Assembly: GCF_001704635.1 (NCBI RefSeq)
Contig: NZ_MAXF01000234.1
Coordinates: 1-49,693, forward strand
Direction of reading: 5' to 3'
DNA from: Streptomyces sparsogenes
GTDB taxonomy: Bacteria; Actinomycetota; Actinomycetes; Streptomycetales; Streptomycetaceae
Length of the DNA: 49,693 nucleotides
Notes under the pieces: generated by a model
Seen by the model: only the letters and a program-made list of their open reading frames with translations
What the model was told of the DNA's origin: nothing
The model's database searches: none
Shown here: one piece after another, positions 8,371 to 16,420 of the stretch
Numbering within the stretch: the stretch's first letter is position 1
How the letters are laid out: each line of letters begins with the position of its first letter
Position numbers and translations under genes: made by a program

Positions 8371-9321
8371 TCAGGACTTCTGCGGGGCCGGACTCACGTC
8401 CGCGCCGTCGTCCGCCGCGCCCGGGGCCACGGAGTTCTCGCCGCTCTTCTCGTCGCTGTAGACCATCAGGGTCGAGCCCGCGAGGGCCAGCACGATACCG
8501 AGGGCGCCCCACACGTTCGGGAGCGTCCGGTAGACCGCCAGGGACAGCACGATGGTCAGCACCGGGGCCAGCGCGTTGGTGATGGGGGCGACGACCGTGG
8601 CCTTGCCCCGGCTGAACGCCATGACCAGGAACAACGCGCCGACCGCGTTGAGGACCTGCGTCACCGCGGTGAGGGCCGGCGCCTGCCACGGAGCGTCGGA
8701 CGGGAATTCGCCCATCATCGCGAACGCCACCGGAACCAGCAGCAGTCCGCTGATGGTCATCCAGCCGAAGGTCGTCGCGTCGTTGACCCCGACCACCGCG
8801 GCCTTGCGCATGCAGAACGCCTGCACGCCCCAGGCAACACAGATCAGGATGGCCATCAGCAGCCACGGGCCGTGCGAGTTCGAGTCGTCCTTGCCGCTGG
8901 GAATGCTGAGCAGCACGATCGCCGCCAGCGCCGCGACGACACCCACGAGGGCGAGCCGGTTGATCCGCTCCCGCAGCAGCGCCATCGCCATGAGGACGGT
9001 GACCACCGGGGAGAGCGACACCAGGGGGAAGATCAGGTACGCCGGGCCGTTGGCGAGCGCGTGGAACAGCAGGAGTTGGCCGCCGGCACCGGTCAGCCCC
9101 GCGATCAGTCCGTACACGGCGGCGATCGGCCGGCGGTCGAATGTGTGGCCGCGCATCGCGAAGTACGCGGGTATGAGCATCGTGAAGGCCCAGATGATGT
9201 AGATCATCTCGTTGGGGTAGCCGTACCTGCTGTTCGGCTCGCTGGAGAAGGCGCCCCACACACCCCAGAACAGGACCAGCAGCGACGCGTACGGGATCCA
9301 GCTCTTCGTGCCTCTGTTCAT
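8371..9321 (-). CDS. DMT-superfamily (EamA) transporter
   Basis: A 316-residue polytopic membrane protein with about ten hydrophobic segments in two five-helix halves, as in the drug/metabolite transporter superfamily. It starts NRGTKSWIPYASLLVLFWGVWG and ends in a hydrophilic Asp/Ser/Pro-rich tail. An ALLRERINRLALVGVVAALAAIVLL segment is typical of EamA repeats. Its ATG overlaps the stop of the kinase gene (ATGA), so the two are translationally coupled. Within an amino-sugar operon it is the only permease, so it is the best candidate for uptake of the substrate sugar. DMT proteins more often carry amino acids, drugs or nucleotide sugars, so this would be unusual. Confidence 0.85.
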   Translation of the reverse strand: MNRGTKSWIPYASLLVLFWGVWGAFSSEPNSRYGYPNEMIYIIWAFTMLIPAYFAMRGHTFDRRPIAAVYGLIAGLTGAGGQLLLFHALANGPAYLIFPLVSLSPVVTVLMAMALLRERINRLALVGVVAALAAIVLLSIPSGKDDSNSHGPWLLMAILICVAWGVQAFCMRKAAVVGVNDATTFGWMTISGLLLVPVAFAMMGEFPSDAPWQAPALTAVTQVLNAVGALFLVMAFSRGKATVVAPITNALAPVLTIVLSLAVYRTLPNVWGALGIVLALAGSTLMVYSDEKSGENSVAPGAADDGADVSPAPQKS

Positions 9322-10310
9322 CGGTCTTCCCCTCGTGAGGCGGAGATCCCGGAGGCCATGCGCAGCGCGTCGAGCGCGGGCCGGCCGAGCGGAATTCCGG
9401 CGATTTTCGCCGCGTACAGGGCGGCACCTACGACGGGCTCGTACAGAGGCTGTCGCAGTTCGTAGTGGGTGAAACGACTCTTCAGTTCGGTGGCGAACGC
9501 CTCCAGAACCGCGTCCGCGCCGAAGGTGCCGCCCGAGCAGGAGACCGGTACGGTCTCGTCCGGGCCGAACTCCAGCCGCTCGCGGGTGACTTCGACGAGC
9601 AGGGCGAGTTCCCGGCCGGCCTCGGCGAGGATCGCCGAGGCGGCCTCGTCGCCCAGACCGGCCGCCTCGGCCACCGAGCGGCTGAGCGCGGCGATCCGGC
9701 CGCGGTCGCCCTGCCACTGGTTGTGGACGACGTCGATCACGTCGAGGTCGGACGCGAGATCCAGGTGGCGCCGGAACACCTCGGCCAGGGGGCCCTCGGG
9801 GAGCCGTCCGTCGCCCATCCGCGAGAAGGCGTTGAGGCCGCGGATCGCGATCCAGTGCGCCGATCCCTCATCGCCGAACATCTCGCTCCAGCCACCGACG
9901 CGCACGCTCCGGCCCAGCCGCTCGCCGTAGGTCATGGAGCCGGTGCCGCTGATGACGTTGATGCCGTCGACCGCGCCCAGTGAACCAGCCCAGCCGCAGA
10001 CCATGTCGTTGTCGCAGGCGTAGCGGTCGTGTCCGAGCACGGCTCGCGGGGTCGCGTTCAGGACGGGCAGATCGCGGGCCGCCTCCCCGTAACCGGGCAA
10101 GCCGAAAAAGGCGTACTCGATGTCGGCGGGGGTCAGCTCGGCCGCCGCACAGACAGCGTCGACGCCTTCCCCCAGCACACGCTCGACGAGCTCGATGCCG
10201 TGGGAGAAGTAGTACGAACTTGCCGCCTGCGCTCGCGCCACGACTTGTCCGCCCCGGTCGACCAGGCAGAATGCGGTTTTCGTACCGCCGCCGTCGACAC
10301 CTAGGAACAT
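9318..10310 (-). CDS. BadF/BadG/BcrA/BcrD-family sugar kinase (N-acetylglucosamine-kinase-like)
   Basis: A 330-residue member of the actin-like ATPase fold. It opens with the phosphate-1 loop VDGGGTKTAFCLVD and has GTGSMTYG and GGWSEMFGDEGSAHWIA segments that match N-acetylglucosamine kinases of the BadF group, plus a later CSGGTFGADAV. It should phosphorylate an amino sugar at O-6 in the cytosol. Placed between the agaS-like isomerase and a transporter, it probably makes galactosamine-6-phosphate or the N-acetyl form. It overlaps the transporter gene by 4 bases and lies 49 bases after agaS. Substrate is inferred from context. Confidence 0.88.
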   Translation of the reverse strand: MFLGVDGGGTKTAFCLVDRGGQVVARAQAASSYYFSHGIELVERVLGEGVDAVCAAAELTPADIEYAFFGLPGYGEAARDLPVLNATPRAVLGHDRYACDNDMVCGWAGSLGAVDGINVISGTGSMTYGERLGRSVRVGGWSEMFGDEGSAHWIAIRGLNAFSRMGDGRLPEGPLAEVFRRHLDLASDLDVIDVVHNQWQGDRGRIAALSRSVAEAAGLGDEAASAILAEAGRELALLVEVTRERLEFGPDETVPVSCSGGTFGADAVLEAFATELKSRFTHYELRQPLYEPVVGAALYAAKIAGIPLGRPALDALRMASGISASRGEDR

Positions 10311-10359
10311 CGTTGTACCTCCGTCCGGCGCCCTGGATCCGCGCCGTTGATGCCTTTGA

Positions 10360-11517
10360 TCAGTGGTGCAAGGAGTGCAGGGTCACGCCCTGCACGACGC
10401 GGTTGACCTCACCCGAGGGGAACGGGTTGTCGGCCCGCAGGCCCAGGGCCTGGGAGGCGCGCAGGGCGATGAGCTGGGCGTACACCACAGCGGACAGCGC
10501 CAGGGCGACGTCCTCGACGCCATCGAGGCCCGGCAGCGGCCAGGCGTCGTTGCCGTCCGCTTCCGCGTCGGGGCCCGCGGAGACCGTGACGACGCTGCCG
10601 GCGGGAAGATTTCCGCGCAGCTCCGCGGAGATGTCCTGGTCGTACTTGCGGGTGTAGGGGTCGTTCGACATGTACACCACGGCGACCGAACGGTCGTTGA
10701 GCACCGCCTTGGGACCGTGCCGGAATCCCAGCGAGGTCTCCGAGACGGCCATGAGCCTCCCACCGGTGAGTTCGAGCACCTTCAGCGCCGACTCCGCGGC
10801 GAGGCCCTTCAGCGGGCCGCTGCCCAGGAAGACGATGCGCTCGGGCGCGCGGGCCACGAGGGCGCCGACGGTGCGGTCCACGGCGTCGCTCTCGCAGATC
10901 GACTCGACCGCCTCGGCCAGGCGTTCGGCGACCCCGTCGTAGGCGCTGCCGCCGAGAGCGAGCAGTGCCGCGAGCGTCATGCACGTGAAGCTCGACGTCA
11001 TGGCGAAACCGCGGTCGTTGGACGCGGCCGGCATCAGCAGCACGTGGGACTTCGGCAGCTCCGCGTGCTCGCGGGCCAGGCGGCCCTGCTCGTTGCAGGT
11101 GATCACGAGGTGGTGCACCTCGGAGAGGACCTGGTCGGCCAGGGCGGTGGCGGCCACGGACTCCGGGCTGTCACCCGAGCGCGCGAAGGAGACCAGCAGC
11201 GTGGGAACGTCCTCGGCGAGACAGCCGCGGGGGTCGGCGACGAGGTCCGTGGTGGGGACCGCGTCGACGCGGCGTCCCAGGCGCCGGGCCAGGGCGGGCT
11301 GGAGCACCTGGCCGGCGAACGCGGAGGTGCCGGCACCGGTGAGTACGACGCGCAGGTCACCGCGGGCGACGAGCGGACGTAGGAAGGCGTCCAGCGACTC
11401 CCGGGAGTCCGCGACGATCCGGTCGACCTCCCGCCACAGGGCGGGCTGCTGGGCGATCTCGCGGGCGGTGTGGGTGGCGCCGTCGTCCAGGGACAGGGCG
11501 CCGGAGGGCGTGGTCAC
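10360..11517 (-). CDS. SIS-domain sugar-phosphate isomerase/deaminase, AgaS-like
   Basis: A 385-residue protein with two sugar-isomerase (SIS) modules. The first has TGAGTSAFAG (residues 60-69) and SFARSGDSPES (110-120), the phosphosugar-binding loops. A second begins near the GSGPLKGLAAESALK segment, followed by the SLGFRHGPK motif known from AgaS and GlmS-like proteins. AgaS converts galactosamine-6-phosphate to tagatose-6-phosphate and ammonia. The GTG start at 11517 overlaps the stop of the kbaZ-like gene (GTGA), showing coupled translation. The kbaZ/agaS/kbaY combination makes an amino-galactose route likely; the exact substrate is inferred. Confidence 0.88.
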   Translation of the reverse strand: MTTPSGALSLDDGATHTAREIAQQPALWREVDRIVADSRESLDAFLRPLVARGDLRVVLTGAGTSAFAGQVLQPALARRLGRRVDAVPTTDLVADPRGCLAEDVPTLLVSFARSGDSPESVAATALADQVLSEVHHLVITCNEQGRLAREHAELPKSHVLLMPAASNDRGFAMTSSFTCMTLAALLALGGSAYDGVAERLAEAVESICESDAVDRTVGALVARAPERIVFLGSGPLKGLAAESALKVLELTGGRLMAVSETSLGFRHGPKAVLNDRSVAVVYMSNDPYTRKYDQDISAELRGNLPAGSVVTVSAGPDAEADGNDAWPLPGLDGVEDVALALSAVVYAQLIALRASQALGLRADNPFPSGEVNRVVQGVTLHSLHH

Positions 11518-12809
11518 ACGTGCTCCATCAGGTGGGGGTGGGAGGCGCGGTCGTAGTCGCGCAGAACGTCGCGGATGTGGTCCACGGCCAGGTCGCGCGG
11601 CCGGGCGGCGAGCTCGCCGTGGCGGACGCGGGCGTACTGGAGTGGGAGGTGGGCGCTGAGCAGCGGCAGGGGGATGTCCACGGCCGAGAGGTTGTCCATC
11701 AGCCGGGCCTGGGCCTTTTCGATCTCAGGGTCGGGCCAGTAGTAACGCATCCGGTCGCTGTAGCTGTAGCGGCGGGCGAGGCGCTGCTCGGCAGCGCTGC
11801 CCGGATAGTAGCCCTCCCACTTGGCGGGCTCGGCGAGCATCCGCTCCTCGACGACCTCGGGAAGGCGTGACCGCTCGGCGGCCGGGACCAGCTCGTCCTC
11901 GATCGCGGCGAGGGCGAACAGCGCCTCGCGCAGGGCGAAGGTCAGCCCGGGGCCCACCTTGAGGACCGCCCAGTGGTCCTCGACCAGTGCGGTGAGCGTC
12001 TCGGCGGTCTGGTAGTCGGTCGAGTGGGCCTCGTAGACCATGGTGGGCTCGTCGTCGAGGACCTTGCGCAGCTCCTCGGTCAGCTCGCGCCGGTAGTCGA
12101 CGACCTGCACATGGTCGAACTCGACGGCCGGCTGGACCACGAGGGCCATGACGCGCGGCCAGACCTCGTCGATGCCGTGCTGGGCGAACGCCTTGCGGTG
12201 CTGCTCCAGAGTGGTGCGCGCCGCCTCGGGCGTGGTCGGGACGAGCGCGTCGAGCGTCTCGTGCGCGCCGCCGGGTGTGGGCACCTCGGTACCGATCACG
12301 TACCGGATCCGCTCGGCCCGCTCGGGGCCGGCCGTCTCCTCGGCCACCCGGATCAGCCGCGCGGCGCGTTCGGCGACCACATCGTCGGTCAGCGGTACGG
12401 GGTCACCGGCGCAGGCGAAGCTGCAGTCCAGGTGGATCTTGGTGAAGTCCGCCGCCACGTAGGCGGCGACCAGGGCGTCGGCCCGCTCCATCGCCTCGTC
12501 GGGCGTCAGGGACTGCCACCGGTTCGGTCCGAGGTGGTCGCCGCCGAGAATCACGCGGTCCAGTGGCAGACCACTTTCGGCGGCGATGCCGTACACGAGG
12601 TCGCGGAAGTCCGCGGGCCGCATGCCCGTGTAACCGCCGTACTGGTCGACCTGGTTCGAGGTCGCCTCCACCAGTACATGACCGCCGGTCTCCCGTGCTT
12701 GCACCACGGCTGCCTCGATGACCAGCGGATGAGCCGAACACACCGAGGTGATGCCCTGCGGCTGTCCGGCCTTCTGACGCCGGACCACCTCGCTCAATGG
12801 GCTCTGCAT
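11514..12809 (-). CDS. KbaZ/GatZ-family tagatose-bisphosphate aldolase partner subunit
   Basis: A 431-residue member of the GatZ/KbaZ/AgaZ family. Hallmarks are an early GITSVCSAHPLVIEAAV, HVLVEATSNQVDQYGGYTGM, LGGDHLGPNRWQ and KIHLDCSFACAGDP. These proteins support the class II tagatose-bisphosphate aldolase and are usually described as its non-catalytic subunit. The ATG at 12809 is preferred over an upstream in-frame TTG at 12839 because AAGGGG lies about 6 bases before it and similarity begins there. It is the first gene of the operon running kbaZ, agaS, kinase, transporter, kbaY. A good promoter with operator-like repeats lies upstream. Confidence 0.9.
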   Translation of the reverse strand: MQSPLSEVVRRQKAGQPQGITSVCSAHPLVIEAAVVQARETGGHVLVEATSNQVDQYGGYTGMRPADFRDLVYGIAAESGLPLDRVILGGDHLGPNRWQSLTPDEAMERADALVAAYVAADFTKIHLDCSFACAGDPVPLTDDVVAERAARLIRVAEETAGPERAERIRYVIGTEVPTPGGAHETLDALVPTTPEAARTTLEQHRKAFAQHGIDEVWPRVMALVVQPAVEFDHVQVVDYRRELTEELRKVLDDEPTMVYEAHSTDYQTAETLTALVEDHWAVLKVGPGLTFALREALFALAAIEDELVPAAERSRLPEVVEERMLAEPAKWEGYYPGSAAEQRLARRYSYSDRMRYYWPDPEIEKAQARLMDNLSAVDIPLPLLSAHLPLQYARVRHGELAARPRDLAVDHIRDVLRDYDRASHPHLMEHV

Positions 12810-12874
12810 TGCCAACCCCTTACTCAATGTGTATCTCAAGCCAATGTGCCGTCATGGCCTGCGGCTCATTTCGG

Positions 12875-12903
12875 ACAGTACTGGTCTTATTTGGGGTCGT
12901 CAA
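12875..12903 (-). promoter_or_regulatory. Predicted promoter of the kbaZ-agaS operon
   Basis: On the minus strand a -35 box TTGACG (12903-12898) and a -10 box TACTGT (12880-12875) are separated by exactly 17 bases. Transcription would start near 12867, giving a leader of roughly 58 bases before the ATG at 12809. The boxes fit the primary sigma factor consensus. Repeated motifs overlap the spacer and the upstream region. Confidence 0.55.
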
Positions 12904-12946
12904 TAGTCTTATTCTGGTCTGCATCTGGTATTGCACAAGGTATTGC
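12881..12946. promoter_or_regulatory. Operator-like repeat cluster upstream of kbaZ
   Basis: Three motif pairs are seen. CTGGTCT occurs at 12881-12887 and 12914-12920, 33 bases apart. GTCTTATT occurs at 12884-12891 and 12906-12913, 22 bases apart. GGTATTGC occurs at 12927-12934 and 12939-12946, 12 bases apart. The first two spacings are near whole helical turns. TGGTCT is also the half-site of DasR-type (GntR/HutC) operators, and a GntR/HutC gene lies immediately upstream, so this is the likely regulator target. Confidence 0.5.
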
Positions 12947-12998
12947 GCAACCGAGCCGGCGGATCCGCGGCGATCGTCCAAGTCCGGCTGGTGATCGT

Positions 12999-13787
12999 TT
13001 AAGTCTGGTTGGTGATGGAGGCCCGGAACCGGTAGCGGTCCCCCCGGTAGACCTGGACGGTCAGTTCGATCGGGCGTGATTCCTGGTTCGACGTCAGCTG
13101 GGTCGCGACGAGCATCGGCATGGTCTCCCCGATCTCGAACAGCTCGATCTCCCGTGGCGTCGGGTGGCGGGCCTCGACCGAATAGTCCGCGATGCGGGGC
13201 AGCTGCGGCGGGTTGGCGGCGCGCAGGGTGGCGTAGAGCGAGGCCGTATTGAAGTCGGTCTCGGCCAGGGCGGGGCAGGCCGCCAACGGAAGCCGGTTGT
13301 GCTCGAGCGCGACGAGCAGACCGTCGAGGAAGCGCAGTCGGTGGAGGTCGAAGAGGTCGGCGCCCGGAGCGATCCGGAGCTGCTCGGCCTCGGACACCGT
13401 GGCCGGGCGAACGGTGGCGGAGAGCACCTTGCCGGCCGCGGTCAAGCCGTTGACCTGCGCATAGTCGGCGAACCCCTGGACCTGCGGGGCCGCCGAGGCG
13501 GACGTCGTCGTCGCCTCGGGGGGCAGACCGAGCTCGGCGACGAACCACCCGCGCGACGACGACGGCCGCACGATGCCCCGCGACTCCAATTGCGCGAGGG
13601 CCGCTCGCAGCGTCACGCGCGACACGGCGTACCGGTCGGCCAGGGCCCGCTCGGAGGGCAGCCGGTCACCGGGGCGGGCGGCAGCGGCGCGCAGGTCGTC
13701 GAGCAACTGCGTGGCTGTGCGCTCGTACAACGGGAGGACGTCGTCACCGAACAGGCCTCTGGGCATCGACGTGCTCGCATCTGTCAT
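12999..13787 (-). CDS. GntR/HutC-family transcriptional regulator
   Basis: A 262-residue regulator. Residues about 18-85 form a winged helix with the GntR signature LPSERALADRYAVSRVTLRAALAQLESRGIV. Residues about 105-255 match a UTRA ligand domain (HRLRFLDGLLVALEHNRLP, then the SVEARHPTPREIELFEIG linker), which in HutC/NagR/DasR relatives binds small ligands, often sugar phosphates. It is transcribed toward kbaZ but separated by 189 bases that contain a promoter, so it is probably expressed alone. ATACCA repeats at its start codon and 11 bases upstream suggest autoregulation. It most likely represses the amino-sugar operon and perhaps the divergent GH36 gene. Confidence 0.9.
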   Translation of the reverse strand: MTDASTSMPRGLFGDDVLPLYERTATQLLDDLRAAAARPGDRLPSERALADRYAVSRVTLRAALAQLESRGIVRPSSSRGWFVAELGLPPEATTTSASAAPQVQGFADYAQVNGLTAAGKVLSATVRPATVSEAEQLRIAPGADLFDLHRLRFLDGLLVALEHNRLPLAACPALAETDFNTASLYATLRAANPPQLPRIADYSVEARHPTPREIELFEIGETMPMLVATQLTSNQESRPIELTVQVYRGDRYRFRASITNQT

Positions 13788-13802
13788 ACCAGAAGCATAC
13801 CA
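13786..13802. promoter_or_regulatory. Tandem ATACCA motif at the gntR start
   Basis: ATACCA occurs at 13786-13791 and 13797-13802, 11 bases (one helical turn) apart and overlapping the gntR start codon. Its complement TGGTAT also occurs in the kbaZ upstream region at 12926-12931. Likely an autoregulatory site; inferred only. Confidence 0.35.
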
Positions 13803-13822
13803 ATCCGATCGACGGCGCGAAC

Positions 13823-13836
13823 CCTCCTCGAGGAGG
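13823..13836. promoter_or_regulatory. Perfect 14-bp palindrome CCTCCTCGAGGAGG
   Basis: A perfect inverted repeat with no spacer lies 9 bases upstream of the predicted -35 box at 13846. Its position suits an operator for the GH36 gene, or a regulator site unrelated to the TGGTCT motif. Confidence 0.4.
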
Positions 13837-13845
13837 CCCCACCCG

Positions 13846-13875
13846 TTGACATGCCACTCGCATACCGCTTACGTT
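13846..13875 (+). promoter_or_regulatory. Predicted promoter reading toward the GH36 gene
   Basis: A -35 TTGACA (13846-13851) and a -10 TACGTT (13870-13875) lie 18 bases apart. A start near 13882 would leave a leader of about 350 bases before the GH36 ATG, which is long, so a second promoter closer to the gene is possible. Confidence 0.4.
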
Positions 13876-14104
13876 CTCGAAGCAGACCACCCGGTGATAA
13901 AGAAGTCGCCCGTGAGCGACCTTCCGTTTCGCCGGGCCTCGGGCACCCGCCGGTGATCGACGCAGCGTTGTCGCAGCTCACCGAGGATGCCCGTCCGCTG
14001 CTGCCGGAGGCGACCTCGCGCTGGGGCACGCGTTCGGACGATAAGCCGTTCCCCCGACCCCAGCCGACCCACTGCGAAAACCGGTAGTAGACCAGGCACC
14101 GACC

Positions 14105-14128
14105 AGCCTTACGGACAGCCTTACGGAC
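14105..14128. repeat. Tandem 12-base duplication AGCCTTACGGAC
   Basis: Two perfect adjacent copies occupy 14105-14116 and 14117-14128, 10 bases downstream of the AGACCAG half-site and about 100 bases before the GH36 start. It may be regulatory or a slippage product. Confidence 0.6.
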
Positions 14129-14230
14129 GGTCGCTTCGTCGCGAGCGTGCGGCTCGACTTTGACGATCCCCAACGACGGACAAAAGGCGGCTGCCCCAGT
14201 CGGGCACGCACGACCGAAAGAGAGTTCGAC

Positions 14231-16306
14231 ATGACGGACATGAACCGGCGAAGCGTACTGAAGGTGGCGCTGGGGGGTGCCGGCCTGGCCGCCTTCCCCG
14301 CCGTGGCCATGGGCGCCTCACCCGCGGCCGCCGCACCGAACTCGGATCCTGACCTCGTCGGAGTCGGCGACACCTCCATCACCCTGGAGTTCGACGACCA
14401 ACTGCGAAGCCGGGTGGCGCTCAAGGGCGTCGACCTCACCCGCTTCGACGCCGGCGAAGCCCTGCTGGTGGGTGGTAAGGCCATCGAGGCGTTCGCCTAC
14501 CGCGGGCACCGGACCCGCGGCATCCGGCACCCCCGCCACGGCGCGGGCGTCCGGGTGACCATCGAGGGCATGTCCAAGGAAGGCGTACAGAAGACGGTCG
14601 TGCTGACCTCCTTCGAGCGTCTTACCGGCATGATCGTGATGAAGGTGACCTACACCAACAGGTCCTCCACCGCGCTGAAGGTGACCGGGTGGCGCAACGG
14701 AGCCCATGAACTCCTGGAGACTCCCGACGGCTTCTACACCTTCTCCGGTACCACGTACACGGACCGCCGCGACTGGGTGATGCCGGTGAATGACGGCTAT
14801 GTCCAGCAGAACTCGTTGGGGATGGACTCCTCCGACTACGGCGGCGGCACCCCGCTGGCGACCGTCTGGCGCCGGGGCGCGGGCCTCTCCGTCGGACATG
14901 TCGAGCCCGTGGCGACGGCCCTGCGCATGCCGGTCCGCAAGACGGACGCCGGAGCGAGCATCGCCATCCAGGACGGCACCGCCCGCACCCTGAAGCCGGG
15001 CCGTCGGCTCAGCACCGACACCACGTTCCTGACCGCCCTCCCGGGCGACCACTTCGTGCCGCTCCAGCGGTACCGCGACTACATGAGCGACATCGGCCAG
15101 CGCGCCCCCAAGGTCCCCGCCTCGGCCTTCGAGCCCATCTGGTGTGCCTGGGGCTACGAGCGCGACTTCACCATCGAGCAGATCACCGGAGCGCTGCCGA
15201 AGGCGCACGAGGTCGGTCTGCGCTGGGCCGTGCTCGACGACGGCTGGCAGAGCAACGAGGGCGACTGGGACATCAACACGGCGAAGTTCCCGCGCGGCGA
15301 AGCGGACATGCGGGCCTTCACCAAGGAGATACGGGACGCCGGTCTGCGGCCGCGCCTGTGGTGGGCCCCGCTGGCGGCGGACCCCGACAGCAACCTGTTC
15401 CGGGACCGGCCCGACATGCTGCTGCTGGACCGCGACGGCAACAAGCAGGACGTCACCTGGTGGGACGCCTACACCCTCTGTCCGGCCTACCAGCCGACGG
15501 TGGACTACTTCGTCGAGCAGGCGAAGAGGTTCATCGGCGACTGGGGTTACGAGGGGCTCAAGATCGACGGCCAGCACCTCAACAGCGTCGCGCCCTGCTA
15601 CAACCCGAAGCACCGGCACGCCCGCCCCGAGGAATCCACCGAGGGCGTGGCCCTGTTCTGGAAGGCGATCCACGAAGCCGCGCACGAGGCGAACCCCGAC
15701 GCCCTCGTCGAGCTATGCCCCTGCGGCACCGCCTTCGCCTTCCACAACCTGCCCTACGTCGACCAGTACCCCAGCTCGGACCCGGAGTCCTCCTACCAGG
15801 TCCGGAGCAAGGGCAAGACGATGAAGGCGCTGATGGGCGCGGGCAGCAGCTACGCCGGCGACCACGTCGAACTGAGCGACGGCGGGAACGACTTCGCGTC
15901 CTCTTACGGGGTCGGAGCCGTCCTGTCGACCAAGTTCACCCTCCCCGGAACCGGAGCCCCGGACAAGGCGACCGACCTCACCCCGGAGAAGGAGGTCCTC
16001 TGGCGCAAGTGGGTGTCCCTGTACGAGAAGAACATGCTGTCCACCGGCGAGTACCGCGGTGAGCTGTACGACATCGGCTTCGACAAGCCCGAGGCGCATG
16101 TCGTGGCCAAGAAGCGGACCCTCCACTACGCCTTCTACGCCGACCAGTGGGACGGGACGGTCGAGCTGCGCGGTCTGGGCCGCACGCGGTACCGCCTGAC
16201 CGACCCGTTCACCGGCAAGTCACTCGGAACTGCCACTGCTCAGCACAACACCGTGAAGCTGTCCTTCGAGCGGTTCCAGCTCATCGTGGCCGAGCCCATC
16301 GGCTGA
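14231..16306 (+). CDS. Secreted GH36-like alpha-galactosidase (or alpha-N-acetylgalactosaminidase)
   Basis: A 691-residue clan GH-D enzyme. The N-terminus NRRSVLKVALGGAG is a twin-arginine signal with a cleavage region ending SPAAAAP, so the folded protein is exported. The middle shows the (beta/alpha)8 hallmarks: PIWCAWGYERDF, AVLDDGWQ, LKIDGQHLNS with Asp446 as likely nucleophile, ELCPCGTAF, and YPSSDPESSYQVR with Asp517 as likely acid/base. A C-terminal beta domain follows. ATG 14231 is used; ATG 14240 is an alternative. It is divergent from the GntR regulator of an amino-galactose operon, so release of GalNAc or GalN from outside glycans is plausible. True specificity cannot be read from the sequence. 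Confidence 0.85.
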   Translation: MTDMNRRSVLKVALGGAGLAAFPAVAMGASPAAAAPNSDPDLVGVGDTSITLEFDDQLRSRVALKGVDLTRFDAGEALLVGGKAIEAFAYRGHRTRGIRHPRHGAGVRVTIEGMSKEGVQKTVVLTSFERLTGMIVMKVTYTNRSSTALKVTGWRNGAHELLETPDGFYTFSGTTYTDRRDWVMPVNDGYVQQNSLGMDSSDYGGGTPLATVWRRGAGLSVGHVEPVATALRMPVRKTDAGASIAIQDGTARTLKPGRRLSTDTTFLTALPGDHFVPLQRYRDYMSDIGQRAPKVPASAFEPIWCAWGYERDFTIEQITGALPKAHEVGLRWAVLDDGWQSNEGDWDINTAKFPRGEADMRAFTKEIRDAGLRPRLWWAPLAADPDSNLFRDRPDMLLLDRDGNKQDVTWWDAYTLCPAYQPTVDYFVEQAKRFIGDWGYEGLKIDGQHLNSVAPCYNPKHRHARPEESTEGVALFWKAIHEAAHEANPDALVELCPCGTAFAFHNLPYVDQYPSSDPESSYQVRSKGKTMKALMGAGSSYAGDHVELSDGGNDFASSYGVGAVLSTKFTLPGTGAPDKATDLTPEKEVLWRKWVSLYEKNMLSTGEYRGELYDIGFDKPEAHVVAKKRTLHYAFYADQWDGTVELRGLGRTRYRLTDPFTGKSLGTATAQHNTVKLSFERFQLIVAEPIG

Positions 16307-16420
16307 TCAGCCGGGGCGGCCGGGCGGCCGGGGTGGCCGGGGCAACACTTTTGATAATGCGAGTGGCGTGCCACAGGTTTGCCGGACCCCCGCTTCTCCA
16401 CCCGTGACGTGGAGTCCCGG

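Larger units (their letters stand above)
13788..14230. other. Divergent intergenic control region, gntR to GH36 gene
   Basis: This 443-base stretch holds no convincing gene. It contains a perfect palindrome, a promoter-like pair of boxes, an AGACCAG half-site at 14089-14095 (the complement of the kbaZ upstream motif) and a tandem 12-base duplication. The key elements are listed separately. Confidence 0.55.

Noticed and set aside
7400..10304. Long plus-strand frames opposite the aldolase, transporter and kinase genes
   Set aside because: They mirror well-supported minus-strand genes that have clear motifs, ribosome sites and overlapping start-stop pairs. The plus-strand products are low-complexity and unrelated to any family.
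13784..14173. Minus-strand frame with a YYRFSQWVG segment resembling a transposase helix
   Set aside because: Only a few residues match and the rest does not follow any transposase. The stretch also holds promoter and operator elements for the flanking genes.
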